From positions 1 to 41,904 of the forward strand of contig SVLZ01000010.1 of the NCBI GenBank assembly GCA_015067665.1: 41,904 bases of DNA, in the 5' to 3' direction. Both the position numbers and the translations under genes were made by a program. Every line of letters begins with the position of its first letter. Position 1 is the stretch's first letter. The notes under the pieces were generated by a model. That model worked only from the letters and a program-made list of their open reading frames with translations. It did not search any database and was not told the origin of the DNA. This document shows positions 6,433 to 13,024 of the stretch, in pieces. This DNA is from Oscillospiraceae bacterium. Its GTDB lineage: Bacteria > Bacillota > Clostridia > Oscillospirales > Oscillospiraceae.

Positions 6433-9213
6433 TTAGTTTGCAGGAAGAACAGAGGTATCCACACCTGCACCGGTCTTTACAGTCAGATTGGAAATTGCAG
6501 CATCTGCGCCGCCTCTGATACGCATATTCATTGTAAAAGCACTGCCGACATCGAAGCCCATAAAGGGGCTGCCACCGGTCCATGCGGCACCGTTGGGACC
6601 ATAGAGCTGCTCTGCAAGGGGAATCTTCCATGCCAGAGTAGGCGCCTCACCCTCGTACCAGAAATATGCATAGAAGGTGTCGTTGGCAATGATCACTTTG
6701 AAGTACATCTCTGTAATCTTAGCAGTGAGGAATTCGTTGATGGGTCTCAGGTTGTACTGGGTAGCACCGAAGCAGTGGTAAGGCTCACGGCTGTAGCCGT
6801 TTGCTGTGCCGTCTTCACCGAATACGATACCGTTGGTAGCCGCAGTGATATTCAGCGTCTTACTGCCGGAGGCAAGGTTAAACATAAAGGACAGTGTGCC
6901 TACCTTGTCGGGACGGGACATTGTGCCACTGATTTCCCAAGTCTTGCAGCTTCCTGCAAAATCAAGATTGGTAATCTGCGCGGCTTCACTCTTAACGTAC
7001 CCGGTCATCGCATCAACCGTACCGCTGGGGGTATTGGTGAGAACAATCTTAGGCACTTCAACATCCGTCTTTACAGTCAAGTCGGAGTAGGTACCGACAG
7101 AAGAAGTTGCGTTGGTGAACAGCGTCATCTTGTAGCTGCTGCCGGGTGCAAAGCCGGTAAAGAGGTTATCCGTCCAAGCTGTACCGCCTTCAACGCCCTT
7201 CAATGTCTCCGTCAGCGGAATGACCCAAGACAGAGTGGGCTGTTCGTCACCGTACCAGAACCACACGTAGAACATATCGTTGGCGATCATTGCCTTAAAC
7301 TTGACCTGCGATACACCCTTAGAAGCATCCAAGAACTGGCTGACGTGGGTGCTCAGGTTGTACTGGGTCTTACCAAATGCGTGGTGAGCAAAACGACCGT
7401 GGCCGTTGTGACCGTAATATGCATCAGCAGCTTCAAATACAGGACCTGCAGTAACGGCAGATATTCTCAAAGTCTTGCTGCCGTCACCGATCATAAAGCC
7501 GAAGTTCAGGTTTTCCGTGCCGCTGCGATCCAAAGTGCCGGTGATTTCCCAAGTCTTGCTGTCGCCGACCAAGGGCGCTTGGGTAGGCACACCGGACTTG
7601 GTGACGAGGGTACCGTTCATATAATCCCAAGAGGTATAGTTTCTGATCAGGTTTGTTGTAAACTTTGCGCCGGACTTACCTGCCTCTGCACCGGTCTTAA
7701 TGACCATATCATTGATGCTGGCGGAGGCGGAGGGTGTGCTGTTTACGTGCATCGCTACCCGATATTTGCTGCCAGCTTCGAAGCCGGAGAAGGGAACGGA
7801 CTTATCGTCGCCTTCGTATTCAGGGTCATTAAAATCAGCCCACAGGGTCGCGCCCCAACGGCCGGTCAGCTCCTCTGCCAAGGGGATCATCCAAGTCAGG
7901 ACCATATTGTCCTCGGTATAGCCAAACCAGGCATAGAATACATCGTTTTCGATGATCGCCCTGAAGTACAGCGTGTCATTTTGGTTGTTTGCCTGATGGA
8001 AGCCATCCGTTGCGTCACTCAGGTTATACTGGGACAGACCGTTATAGTGGTAGGGATAACGGGAGTACTGACCCTGCACGCGCTCAAAGATCAGACCGCC
8101 GGAAGTAGCACTAAATACCAGAGCCTTGCCATTTTCGTCGTAAATATCAAAGCCGAAGTTCCACTGGTCGGAGCTGCCCTTGGGACGCAGCATTGTGCCG
8201 GTGATCTCCCAGGAATCGCTGCTGGTGTTGCCGGCGAGATTGACGTGGGTGTGCTGATTCGGTGTGGTCACGATGCTGCCACAGCCTTCGTTGTCGCAGT
8301 AACGGTCGCCATTTGCATCCTTGTGGCCGGTCATCTTGCCGATGGGCGCAGCGGTAACGGCATCACAGTTCTTGCAGATGCCCTGTGCCACACAGGTAGC
8401 AGGCACTTCTGCCTTGTGTTCGCAGGAAGTACCGGTGATGCTGGTAAACAGGTCAGAAAGATGGTCGATTTCTGCCAGCTTTTCCATAGCGGCCTTTTGG
8501 GTATCTGTGGGGTGAATATCCGCGCTGTTGAGGCTCTTAAGAACCTGACGGGGTGTGACCTTCGCTTCGTAGGTGCTGTAGACAGTCTCACCGTCAATGG
8601 TGATATAGGCCTTTGCGGTCTTCTGGACGTCGATGGCTGCATCGCTTACCAAAGAGCCGGTCAGGTCAGCATAAGCATTGATAAAATTGGTTGTAAAGGG
8701 ATAGTTTGCCTCTACGCTATGGTCTTCTCCCTCCATCCAAAGACCGTAGTCATCGATCTTTGAAATGACTGCATCATTTGCCATAAAGGTAGCACGCAGG
8801 CAAATGGCTTCCTTTTTGGTGTTAAGACCGAGCTGAGAAATGGTCAGGTTAAAGGGATGGCAGGCATATGTATCGCCGGTCTTGACAGCGAAATAACGCA
8901 TCAGACTGTCCGGATCCTGAGATACCGTGGCAACAGAGCCTGCGCCGGAATTGGTGAGCTTACCTGCACCGGTAACGCCGTCTTTTTTCTTATTGGCGGT
9001 ATCGATGACATACAGGGTCTTATCGGCAGGAACCGCAACCGTGACGGTTTTGCCGTTCAGGTCGAGGATCTTGCCTTCTTCAAAGGCAATCTCGCCGTCA
9101 GCCTGCGCCGTAACGACAGTTGTTTCCTCCGCTTTGGCAATGGGCGCAATGACAAATACCATCGCAACGACCAAGGTCAAAGCAAGGAAAATCGCAAACA
9201 AGTTTCTTTTCAT
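6433..9213 (-). CDS. Large secreted protein with three copies of an unassigned domain
   Basis: 926 residues with a clear signal peptide (basic MKRN, hydrophobic core, cleavage expected after AKA at about 27). Residues about 35-260 form a region I do not recognise. About 264-311 is Cys/His-rich (CEHKAEVPATC, CKNC, YCDNEGC), like the short Cys-rich spacers of clostridial surface proteins. Three related domains follow at about 323-508, 548-717 and 752-914. They share WEI[TS]GT, QYNL, IANDxFYxxFWY (first copy IENDVFYAWFGY), LxWxIPL, GFxxGS and, in copies 2 and 3, LTVKT near the end. The Trp/Tyr-rich, strand-forming pattern suggests a jelly-roll or lectin-like carbohydrate-binding fold (inference). 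No LPxTG, SLH or membrane anchor is visible, so it is probably released. GGAGGT lies 8 bp before the ATG. Function unknown. Confidence 0.8.
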   Translation of the reverse strand: MKRNLFAIFLALTLVVAMVFVIAPIAKAEETTVVTAQADGEIAFEEGKILDLNGKTVTVAVPADKTLYVIDTANKKKDGVTGAGKLTNSGAGSVATVSQDPDSLMRYFAVKTGDTYACHPFNLTISQLGLNTKKEAICLRATFMANDAVISKIDDYGLWMEGEDHSVEANYPFTTNFINAYADLTGSLVSDAAIDVQKTAKAYITIDGETVYSTYEAKVTPRQVLKSLNSADIHPTDTQKAAMEKLAEIDHLSDLFTSITGTSCEHKAEVPATCVAQGICKNCDAVTAAPIGKMTGHKDANGDRYCDNEGCGSIVTTPNQHTHVNLAGNTSSDSWEITGTMLRPKGSSDQWNFGFDIYDENGKALVFSATSGGLIFERVQGQYSRYPYHYNGLSQYNLSDATDGFHQANNQNDTLYFRAIIENDVFYAWFGYTEDNMVLTWMIPLAEELTGRWGATLWADFNDPEYEGDDKSVPFSGFEAGSKYRVAMHVNSTPSASASINDMVIKTGAEAGKSGAKFTTNLIRNYTSWDYMNGTLVTKSGVPTQAPLVGDSKTWEITGTLDRSGTENLNFGFMIGDGSKTLRISAVTAGPVFEAADAYYGHNGHGRFAHHAFGKTQYNLSTHVSQFLDASKGVSQVKFKAMIANDMFYVWFWYGDEQPTLSWVIPLTETLKGVEGGTAWTDNLFTGFAPGSSYKMTLFTNATSSVGTYSDLTVKTDVEVPKIVLTNTPSGTVDAMTGYVKSEAAQITNLDFAGSCKTWEISGTMSRPDKVGTLSFMFNLASGSKTLNITAATNGIVFGEDGTANGYSREPYHCFGATQYNLRPINEFLTAKITEMYFKVIIANDTFYAYFWYEGEAPTLAWKIPLAEQLYGPNGAAWTGGSPFMGFDVGSAFTMNMRIRGGADAAISNLTVKTGAGVDTSVLPAN

Positions 9214-9319
9214 TTGATTCTACCTCCATAAAATCATTTCATAGCCCTTCCGAGCCAAAAAATACAAGGGTGATCCGGACATAGGTACAACGATACACAG
9301 TACCACTATCCCAACTATT

Positions 9320-9348
9320 ATTATTTACGATATTTAGGCACTTTGCAA
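9320..9348 (-). promoter_or_regulatory. Probable promoter of the secreted-protein gene
   Basis: On the minus strand TTGCAA (9348-9343), a 17-bp spacer and AATAAT (9325-9320). This would give a leader of about 100 nt before the ATG at 9213. I recognise no riboswitch in that leader. Confidence 0.5.
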
Positions 9349-9400
9349 TTGCGTTTTTGTTCAATATGCCTATAAAAATCTCGGTTTCCCGTCACCTACC

Positions 9401-9531
9401 TTAGGGGACGGGTCTCCCGTCCCACTAAACCGCACCCCATTCCCCATTGTCATTGCGAGGGCACTTTGTGCCCGTGGCAATCTCCCCTTCCGCACCCTCG
9501 TTCTTCTCGTAGGGGACGGGTCTCCCGTCCC
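9401..9531. repeat. Two family A hairpins around a family D palindrome
   Basis: Hairpins GGGACGGG-TCT-CCCGTCCC at about 9404-9423 and 9512-9531 flank a family D unit at 9447-9486 (TTGTCATTGCGAG, hairpin GGGCAC-TTT-GTGCCC, GTGGCAATCTCCC). With the promoter region at 9320-9348 this accounts for most of the roughly 500 bp between the two genes. Confidence 0.75.
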
Positions 9532-9670
9532 GCTAAACCACTCCCAACGACAACAGGGAAAAAATGCACTGTTTTTCAGAAGAGGCAAAAAGTGTAGACG
9601 TGGCGCGGCTTTTCGGCATTCCGACAAAATGAAAATGGGAAAAAAATGGGAAGATTTTTTCCTGCGCCTA

Positions 9671-9679
9671 TGCTATAAT
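9671..9679 (+). promoter_or_regulatory. Extended -10 promoter of the DUF6291-like gene
   Basis: TGCTATAAT (9671-9679) is a consensus extended -10. The -35 region is only a T-rich stretch. Confidence 0.6.
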
Positions 9680-9715
9680 GTAGCTGTAAAACATCACACA
9701 AAAGGAGATCTACTT

Positions 9716-9970
9716 ATGGAAAGAAAGCAGTTTACCTTCTACCGTTCCTTCTTTGAGAGCATCCAGCGGCTGAAAACCAAAAACGAAAGGCTGCAAGCCT
9801 ATGAAATGCTCTGTCGCTATGCCCTTGACGGGGAAATGCCCGACGAAAACGAAACAAAGGACGGCGTTTTGGCAATTTTTTCCATTGCCCGACCCATCCT
9901 AAACCGAGCCAGGACGCGGTCTTTCGCGGCCTTACAGAAAGCCAGTTTGGCGCAGCAAGATAAAGTATAA
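9716..9970 (+). CDS. DUF6291-like small protein, probably truncated
   Basis: 84 residues beginning MERKQFTFYRSFFESIQRL. The helical N-terminal block (YRSFFESIQRLKTKNERLQAYEMLCRYALDG...IFSIARPILNRARTRS) resembles a domain common in phage and mobile-element proteins of gut Clostridia (DUF6291, from memory). The ATG at 9716 has AAAGGAG 8 bp upstream; an in-frame ATG further upstream lacks one. After DKV the frame meets TAA, but it then continues as alternating V/D/K codons interrupted by several TAA codons where AAA would give the lysine-rich tails I associate with this family. I therefore read it as a gene whose 3' part has decayed. It may be the remnant of a replication-associated gene (see the DnaA-box cluster next to it). 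Confidence 0.6.
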   Translation: MERKQFTFYRSFFESIQRLKTKNERLQAYEMLCRYALDGEMPDENETKDGVLAIFSIARPILNRARTRSFAALQKASLAQQDKV

Positions 9971-10050
9971 GTTTAAGATAAAGTATAAGTATAAGTAAAA
10001 GTAAAAGTATAAGTGTAAGATAAAGCAAAAGAAAAATAAAAAGATATATA
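9955..10050. repeat. AT-rich simple-sequence tract
   Basis: Degenerate 6-bp units (AAGTAT, AAGTAA, AAGATA, AAGTGT) run from the end of the DUF6291-like gene to about 10050. They may be the decayed lysine-rich coding tail of that gene, or a melting-prone element beside the DnaA-box cluster at 10095-10158. Confidence 0.7.
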
Positions 10051-10094
10051 TAAAGTCATAGCGTAACGCCTGTTTTGAATAATGTATATTCGCT

Positions 10095-10158
10095 TGTGGA
10101 AAACTCTGTGGAAAAGTCCCTCTTTCCTGTGGAAAATTCTGTGGATAACTTTTCCACC
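10095..10158. other. Cluster of DnaA-box-like sites
   Basis: Read on the minus strand, three exact TTTTCCACA sites (plus-strand 10095-10103, 10107-10115, 10128-10136) and one perfect TTATCCACA (10140-10148) fit the DnaA-box consensus TTWTNCACA. Their starts are 12, 21 and 12 bp apart. A fifth site, TTTTCCACC (10150-10158), is a one-mismatch copy in the opposite orientation. The cluster lies beside an AT-rich tract, as in replication origins. Whether DnaA binds here is not known. Confidence 0.55.
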
Positions 10159-10174
10159 GCACCCTCATCTTTCG

Positions 10175-10213
10175 TTGTCATTGCGAGGGCATTTATGCCC
10201 GTGGCAATCTCCC
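10175..10213. repeat. Family D palindrome, direct copy of the one at 9447
   Basis: TTGTCATTGCGAG, hairpin GGGCAT-TT-ATGCCC, then GTGGCAATCTCCC. It matches the unit at 9447-9486 except in the hairpin, where the changes preserve pairing (GGGCAC/GTGCCC there). Confidence 0.8.
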
Positions 10214-10260
10214 GGTACAATCCCTCGTTAATTGACAATTGTCCATTCTCAATTTTTCTC

Positions 10261-10289
10261 TTGACAACGCACAAATTCTGTGCTAAAAT
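10261..10289 (+). promoter_or_regulatory. SigA-type promoter of the rplU operon
   Basis: Perfect TTGACA (10261-10266), a 17-bp spacer and TAAAAT (10284-10289) preceded by TGC (extended -10). Confidence 0.85.
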
Positions 10290-10295
10290 CGGTTA

Positions 10296-10375
10296 GCCGC
10301 ATTGAATGGGCAACAAAGCGATGGCATTCCCATCCGCCCCTGATAGCGAGACTACACAATATAAAGTAGGTGAAA
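10296..10375 (+). ncRNA. Probable L21 leader (autoregulatory mRNA structure)
   Basis: The roughly 80-nt leader between the promoter and rplU holds a hairpin GATGG-CATTC-CCATC (10320-10334) inside a conserved-looking block (AATGGGCAACAAAG ... CCGCCCCTGATAGCGAGACT). It sits where Firmicute L21 leaders occur and resembles my memory of that family, which is thought to let L21 control its own operon. A covariance-model hit would settle it. Confidence 0.6.
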
Positions 10376-10380
10376 AAGAA

Positions 10381-10692
10381 ATGAAAGCAGTTATCGTAAC
10401 CGGTGGCAAGCAGTACACCGTCTCCGAGGGCGATGTGATCTACATCGAGAAGCTGGACGTGGAAGCTGAGGCTACTGTGAAGTTCGAGCAGGTCCTGGCG
10501 ATCCTGGACGGTGAGAACTCCAAGATCGGCGCTCCCGTTGTGGAGGGCGCTACCGTTGAGGCAAAGGCTCTGAAGAACGGCAAGGCTAAGAAGATCACCG
10601 TCTTCAAGTACAAGGCAAAGAAGAACGAGAAGAAGAAGATCGGTCACCGTCAGCCTTACACCAAGGTGGAGATCACCAAGATCGCACTGTAA
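10381..10692 (+). CDS. rplU: 50S ribosomal protein L21
   Basis: 103-residue L21, an early-binding protein of the large subunit that contacts 23S rRNA. It has the typical start ([20 protein letters not shown]), the FEQVLAI segment and the conserved C-terminal basic block [17 protein letters not shown]. The ATG at 10381 follows AGGTGA by 7 bp; upstream in-frame codons belong to the leader. First gene of rplU-prp-rpmA, with 2 bp to prp. Likely regulated through the leader at 10296-10375. Confidence 0.97.
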   Translation: MKAVIVTGGKQYTVSEGDVIYIEKLDVEAEATVKFEQVLAILDGENSKIGAPVVEGATVEAKALKNGKAKKITVFKYKAKKNEKKKIGHRQPYTKVEITKIAL

Positions 10693-10694
10693 TT

Positions 10695-11018
10695 ATGACA
10701 AGATGCGAGTTTTTTATGGATGAGGACCGGATCACCGGCTTCTCCGTTTCCGGACACAGCGGCTATGCAGAGGCAGGACAAGATATTGTCTGCGCTGCGA
10801 TTTCCGCCGTTGTCACAATGGCAGAGGCGACCATCAATGATATTTGCGGTGCCAAGGCCAAAGTTCGGGTCAAGGATGCGGATGCCCGCATTACCCTGAC
10901 CCTCCCCGCTTCCTGCGATGAGGAAGAGACTGTGCAGGCAGTGCTTGCCGGTATGATGCTGACTCTTTGCAATATGCGGGACGATTATCCTGATTATATC
11001 GAAGTTTTGGAGGTGTAA
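10695..11018 (+). CDS. prp: Ribosomal-processing cysteine protease Prp
   Basis: 107-residue cysteine protease that removes the N-terminal extension of L27 in Firmicutes. The catalytic pair is visible: His21 in [19 protein letters not shown] and Cys33 in the same block. The gene lies between rplU and rpmA, its conserved position, 2 bp after rplU. The end of its coding region (TTGGAGGTG) carries the ribosome binding site for rpmA. The adjacent L27 has the matching cleavage site (QYF followed by AHHKGGG), so the pair should be functional. Confidence 0.95.
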   Translation: MTRCEFFMDEDRITGFSVSGHSGYAEAGQDIVCAAISAVVTMAEATINDICGAKAKVRVKDADARITLTLPASCDEEETVQAVLAGMMLTLCNMRDDYPDYIEVLEV

Positions 11019-11022
11019 TACC

Positions 11023-11304
11023 ATGCTTAAGATTGGTATTCAGTATTTCGCTCACCACAAGGGCGGCGGTTCTACCAAGAACGGTCGTGATTCCGAGGCT
11101 AAGCGTCTGGGCGTGAAGCGTGCTGACGGTCAGTTCGTACTGGCTGGCAACATTCTGGTTCGCCAGAGAGGCACCCACATTCACCCCGGTGTGAATGTAG
11201 GCATCGGCAGCGATGATACCCTGTTTGCTCTGATCGACGGCACTGTCCGTTTCGAGCGCAAGGGCAAGGATCGCCGTCAGTGCTCTGTCTACGCCAAGCA
11301 GTAA
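11023..11304 (+). CDS. rpmA: 50S ribosomal protein L27
   Basis: 93-residue L27, whose mature N-terminal tail reaches the peptidyl transferase centre. It begins [20 protein letters not shown]: the first nine residues are the Firmicute-type extension expected to be cut by Prp after Phe9. The body ([47 protein letters not shown]) is typical. It starts 4 bp after prp and is followed by a strong terminator (11323-11353), which separates it from obgE. Confidence 0.97.
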   Translation: MLKIGIQYFAHHKGGGSTKNGRDSEAKRLGVKRADGQFVLAGNILVRQRGTHIHPGVNVGIGSDDTLFALIDGTVRFERKGKDRRQCSVYAKQ

Positions 11305-11322
11305 TCACAAAGACTACGCTTG

Positions 11323-11353
11323 AAAGGCTGCTGCGCCCCGCAGCAGCCTTTTT
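11323..11353 (+). terminator. Intrinsic terminator of rplU-prp-rpmA
   Basis: 12-bp perfect stem AAAGGCTGCTGC / GCAGCAGCCTTT with a 5-nt loop and a T run. Confidence 0.93.
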
Positions 11354-11380
11354 CTTACCCATCCGCACCAATTACAATCC

Positions 11381-11547
11381 GTAGGGACACCTGTCCTCGG
11401 GTGTCCGTAAATTGGTAGTGTGTCGACGGACACCTCTCCCGGGGTGTCCCTACAATCTCTTTCGATGGTGCATTGTAGGGGCGACCATCGGTCGTCCGTA
11501 CCGTACCGCCGAAATTGCCATTGCGGACGGGCAATGCCCGCCCCTAC
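11381..11547. repeat. Two family A hairpin units between rpmA and obgE
   Basis: Unit 11381-11453 has outer arms GTAGGGACACC/GGTGTCCCTAC and two internal hairpins. The joint CTTTCGATGGTGCATT follows. Unit 11475-11547 has outer arms GTAGGGGCG/CGCCCCTAC with hairpins CGACC-ATC-GGTCG and CGGGC-AAT-GCCCG. The obgE ribosome binding site begins 13 bp after the last unit. Confidence 0.85.
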
Positions 11548-11571
11548 AATCCTTTTTACGGAGGCTATTTT

Positions 11572-12852
11572 ATGGAAATGTTTGTCGATAAAGTCCGCAT
11601 TACCGTCCTTGGCGGGCGCGGCGGCGACGGTGCAGTCGCCTTTCACAGAGAAAAATATGTGGCTTCCGGCGGTCCCGATGGCGGTGACGGCGGTCACGGC
11701 GGCAGCGTCATCTTAAAAATCAGCGACCATATGTCCACGCTCTTAGACTTCCGCTACAAGCGCAAATATGCCGCAGGCGCAGGCGCCAACGGTCAGGGTC
11801 GCAATATGAGCGGCAAGCGTGGCGAGAATTTGGAGATCTTCGTCCCACGGGGCACCGTCGTTCGTGACGCGGAAACCAATATGGTCATCGTGGATATGTC
11901 CGAGACAGAGGAATTTTGCATCGCCCGCGGCGGTCGGGGCGGCTGGGGCAATAACCATTTCGCCACACCTACCCGACAAGTCCCCCGCTTTGCCAAGGCC
12001 GGTCTTCCCGGTCAGGAGCGGGACATCATCTTGGAACTGAAGCTTTTGGCTGACGTGGGCTTAGTCGGCTTCCCCAACGTGGGTAAGTCCACATTGCTGT
12101 CCGTCACCTCCAACGCCCGCCCCAAAATCGCCAATTACCACTTTACTACCCTGTACCCCAATTTGGGTGTCATTTACGTGGACGAGGGCGTGTCCTTCGT
12201 TATGGCGGACATCCCCGGCATCATTGAGGGCGCAGCGGACGGCGCAGGTCTCGGTCACGACTTCTTGCGGCACATTGATCGGTGTCGCCTGCTCATTCAC
12301 GTGGTAGACGTTTCCGGCAGCGAGGACAGAGACCCGGTGGAGGACTTTGATGCCATCTGCGCGGAATTAGAGAATTACTCTGTTGACCTGTCCGACCGCC
12401 CGATGATCGTGGCGGCCAACAAGGTCGATCTGCTGCCTCCCGATTCTGACAATTTGGAAAGACTCCGCGCCCACGTAGAGAGCAAGGGTCTCCCCTTATA
12501 TGAAATTTCCGCAGGCACGACCCAAGGCACCAAGAATTTGATGCGGATCGTGGCCAACAAGCTCTCCACCCTCCCCCCGGTGACCATTTACGAGCCGGAA
12601 TACGTGGAGGTCATCGAGCTGCCGGCAGACCCCACCGCTTATGAAATTGACCACGAGGGCTCCACTTGGGTCATCTCCGGCACTTGGCTGGAGCGGCTGG
12701 TGTGCAACATCAATTTTGATGATTACGAGTCCCGGAACTACTTTGACTTACAGCTGCGCAAATGCGGCTTATTTGCCAAATTGGAAGAAATGGGCATCCA
12801 GGACGGCGACACCGTCAGCATCTACGACTTGGAATTCGAATACCAGAAATAA
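11572..12852 (+). CDS. obgE: Obg family GTPase (CgtA)
   Basis: Essential GTPase linked to late 50S assembly, stress response and, in spore formers, the start of sporulation. 426 residues in three parts: the glycine-rich Obg fold (about 1-158, GGRGGDGAVAFHREK... GGPDGGDGGHGGS), the G domain with P-loop GFPNVGKST (about 166-174), DIPG and NKVD motifs, and a C-terminal OCT domain (about 345-426). The ATG at 11572 follows GGAGG by 7 bp; upstream in-frame codons lie inside a repeat. The gene normally runs on from rpmA, but here a terminator and 220 bp of repeats intervene and no clear promoter is visible, so its transcription start is unclear. Confidence 0.96.
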   Translation: MEMFVDKVRITVLGGRGGDGAVAFHREKYVASGGPDGGDGGHGGSVILKISDHMSTLLDFRYKRKYAAGAGANGQGRNMSGKRGENLEIFVPRGTVVRDAETNMVIVDMSETEEFCIARGGRGGWGNNHFATPTRQVPRFAKAGLPGQERDIILELKLLADVGLVGFPNVGKSTLLSVTSNARPKIANYHFTTLYPNLGVIYVDEGVSFVMADIPGIIEGAADGAGLGHDFLRHIDRCRLLIHVVDVSGSEDRDPVEDFDAICAELENYSVDLSDRPMIVAANKVDLLPPDSDNLERLRAHVESKGLPLYEISAGTTQGTKNLMRIVANKLSTLPPVTIYEPEYVEVIELPADPTAYEIDHEGSTWVISGTWLERLVCNINFDDYESRNYFDLQLRKCGLFAKLEEMGIQDGDTVSIYDLEFEYQK

Positions 12853-12877
12853 AAGCCGCCGCCAAGGCGGCTTTTTT
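12851..12877 (+). terminator. Intrinsic terminator of obgE
   Basis: 10-bp stem AAAAGCCGCC / GGCGGCTTTT with a 5-nt loop and a T run; it overlaps the obgE stop codon. Confidence 0.92.
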
Positions 12878-12914
12878 AATTGACAATGGACAATGGACAA
12901 TTGACAATTGACAG
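12878..12914. repeat. Heptamer array (AATTGAC/AATGGAC)
   Basis: Five 7-bp units: AATTGAC, AATGGAC, AATGGAC, AATTGAC, AATTGAC. It starts directly on the T run of the obgE terminator. Confidence 0.9.
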
Positions 12915-12966
12915 AAACGCCGCCCCTACAATTCCATCGCAAACTGTCAATTTTCCTTAAAATGTC

Positions 12967-12995
12967 TTGCATTTTTGATACAAAGCAAATATAAT
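12967..12995 (+). promoter_or_regulatory. SigA-type promoter of mgtE
   Basis: TTGCAT (12967-12972), 17-bp spacer, TATAAT (12990-12995). The leader is only about 25 nt, too short for an M-box riboswitch. Confidence 0.78.
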
Positions 12996-13024
12996 GGATA
13001 TGCTATACGAAAGAGGTGAGGACA

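Noticed and set aside
6775..8763. Long plus-strand open frame opposite the secreted protein gene
   Set aside because: It mirrors a strongly coding minus-strand gene with signal peptide and internal repeats; no ribosome binding site and no recognisable protein.
9214..9319. Riboswitch (for example cyclic-di-GMP type) upstream of the secreted protein
   Set aside because: A leader of about 100 nt exists, but I could not match any conserved riboswitch core in it.
12996..13024. M-box magnesium riboswitch for mgtE
   Set aside because: The promoter leaves a leader of about 25 nt, too short for an M-box.
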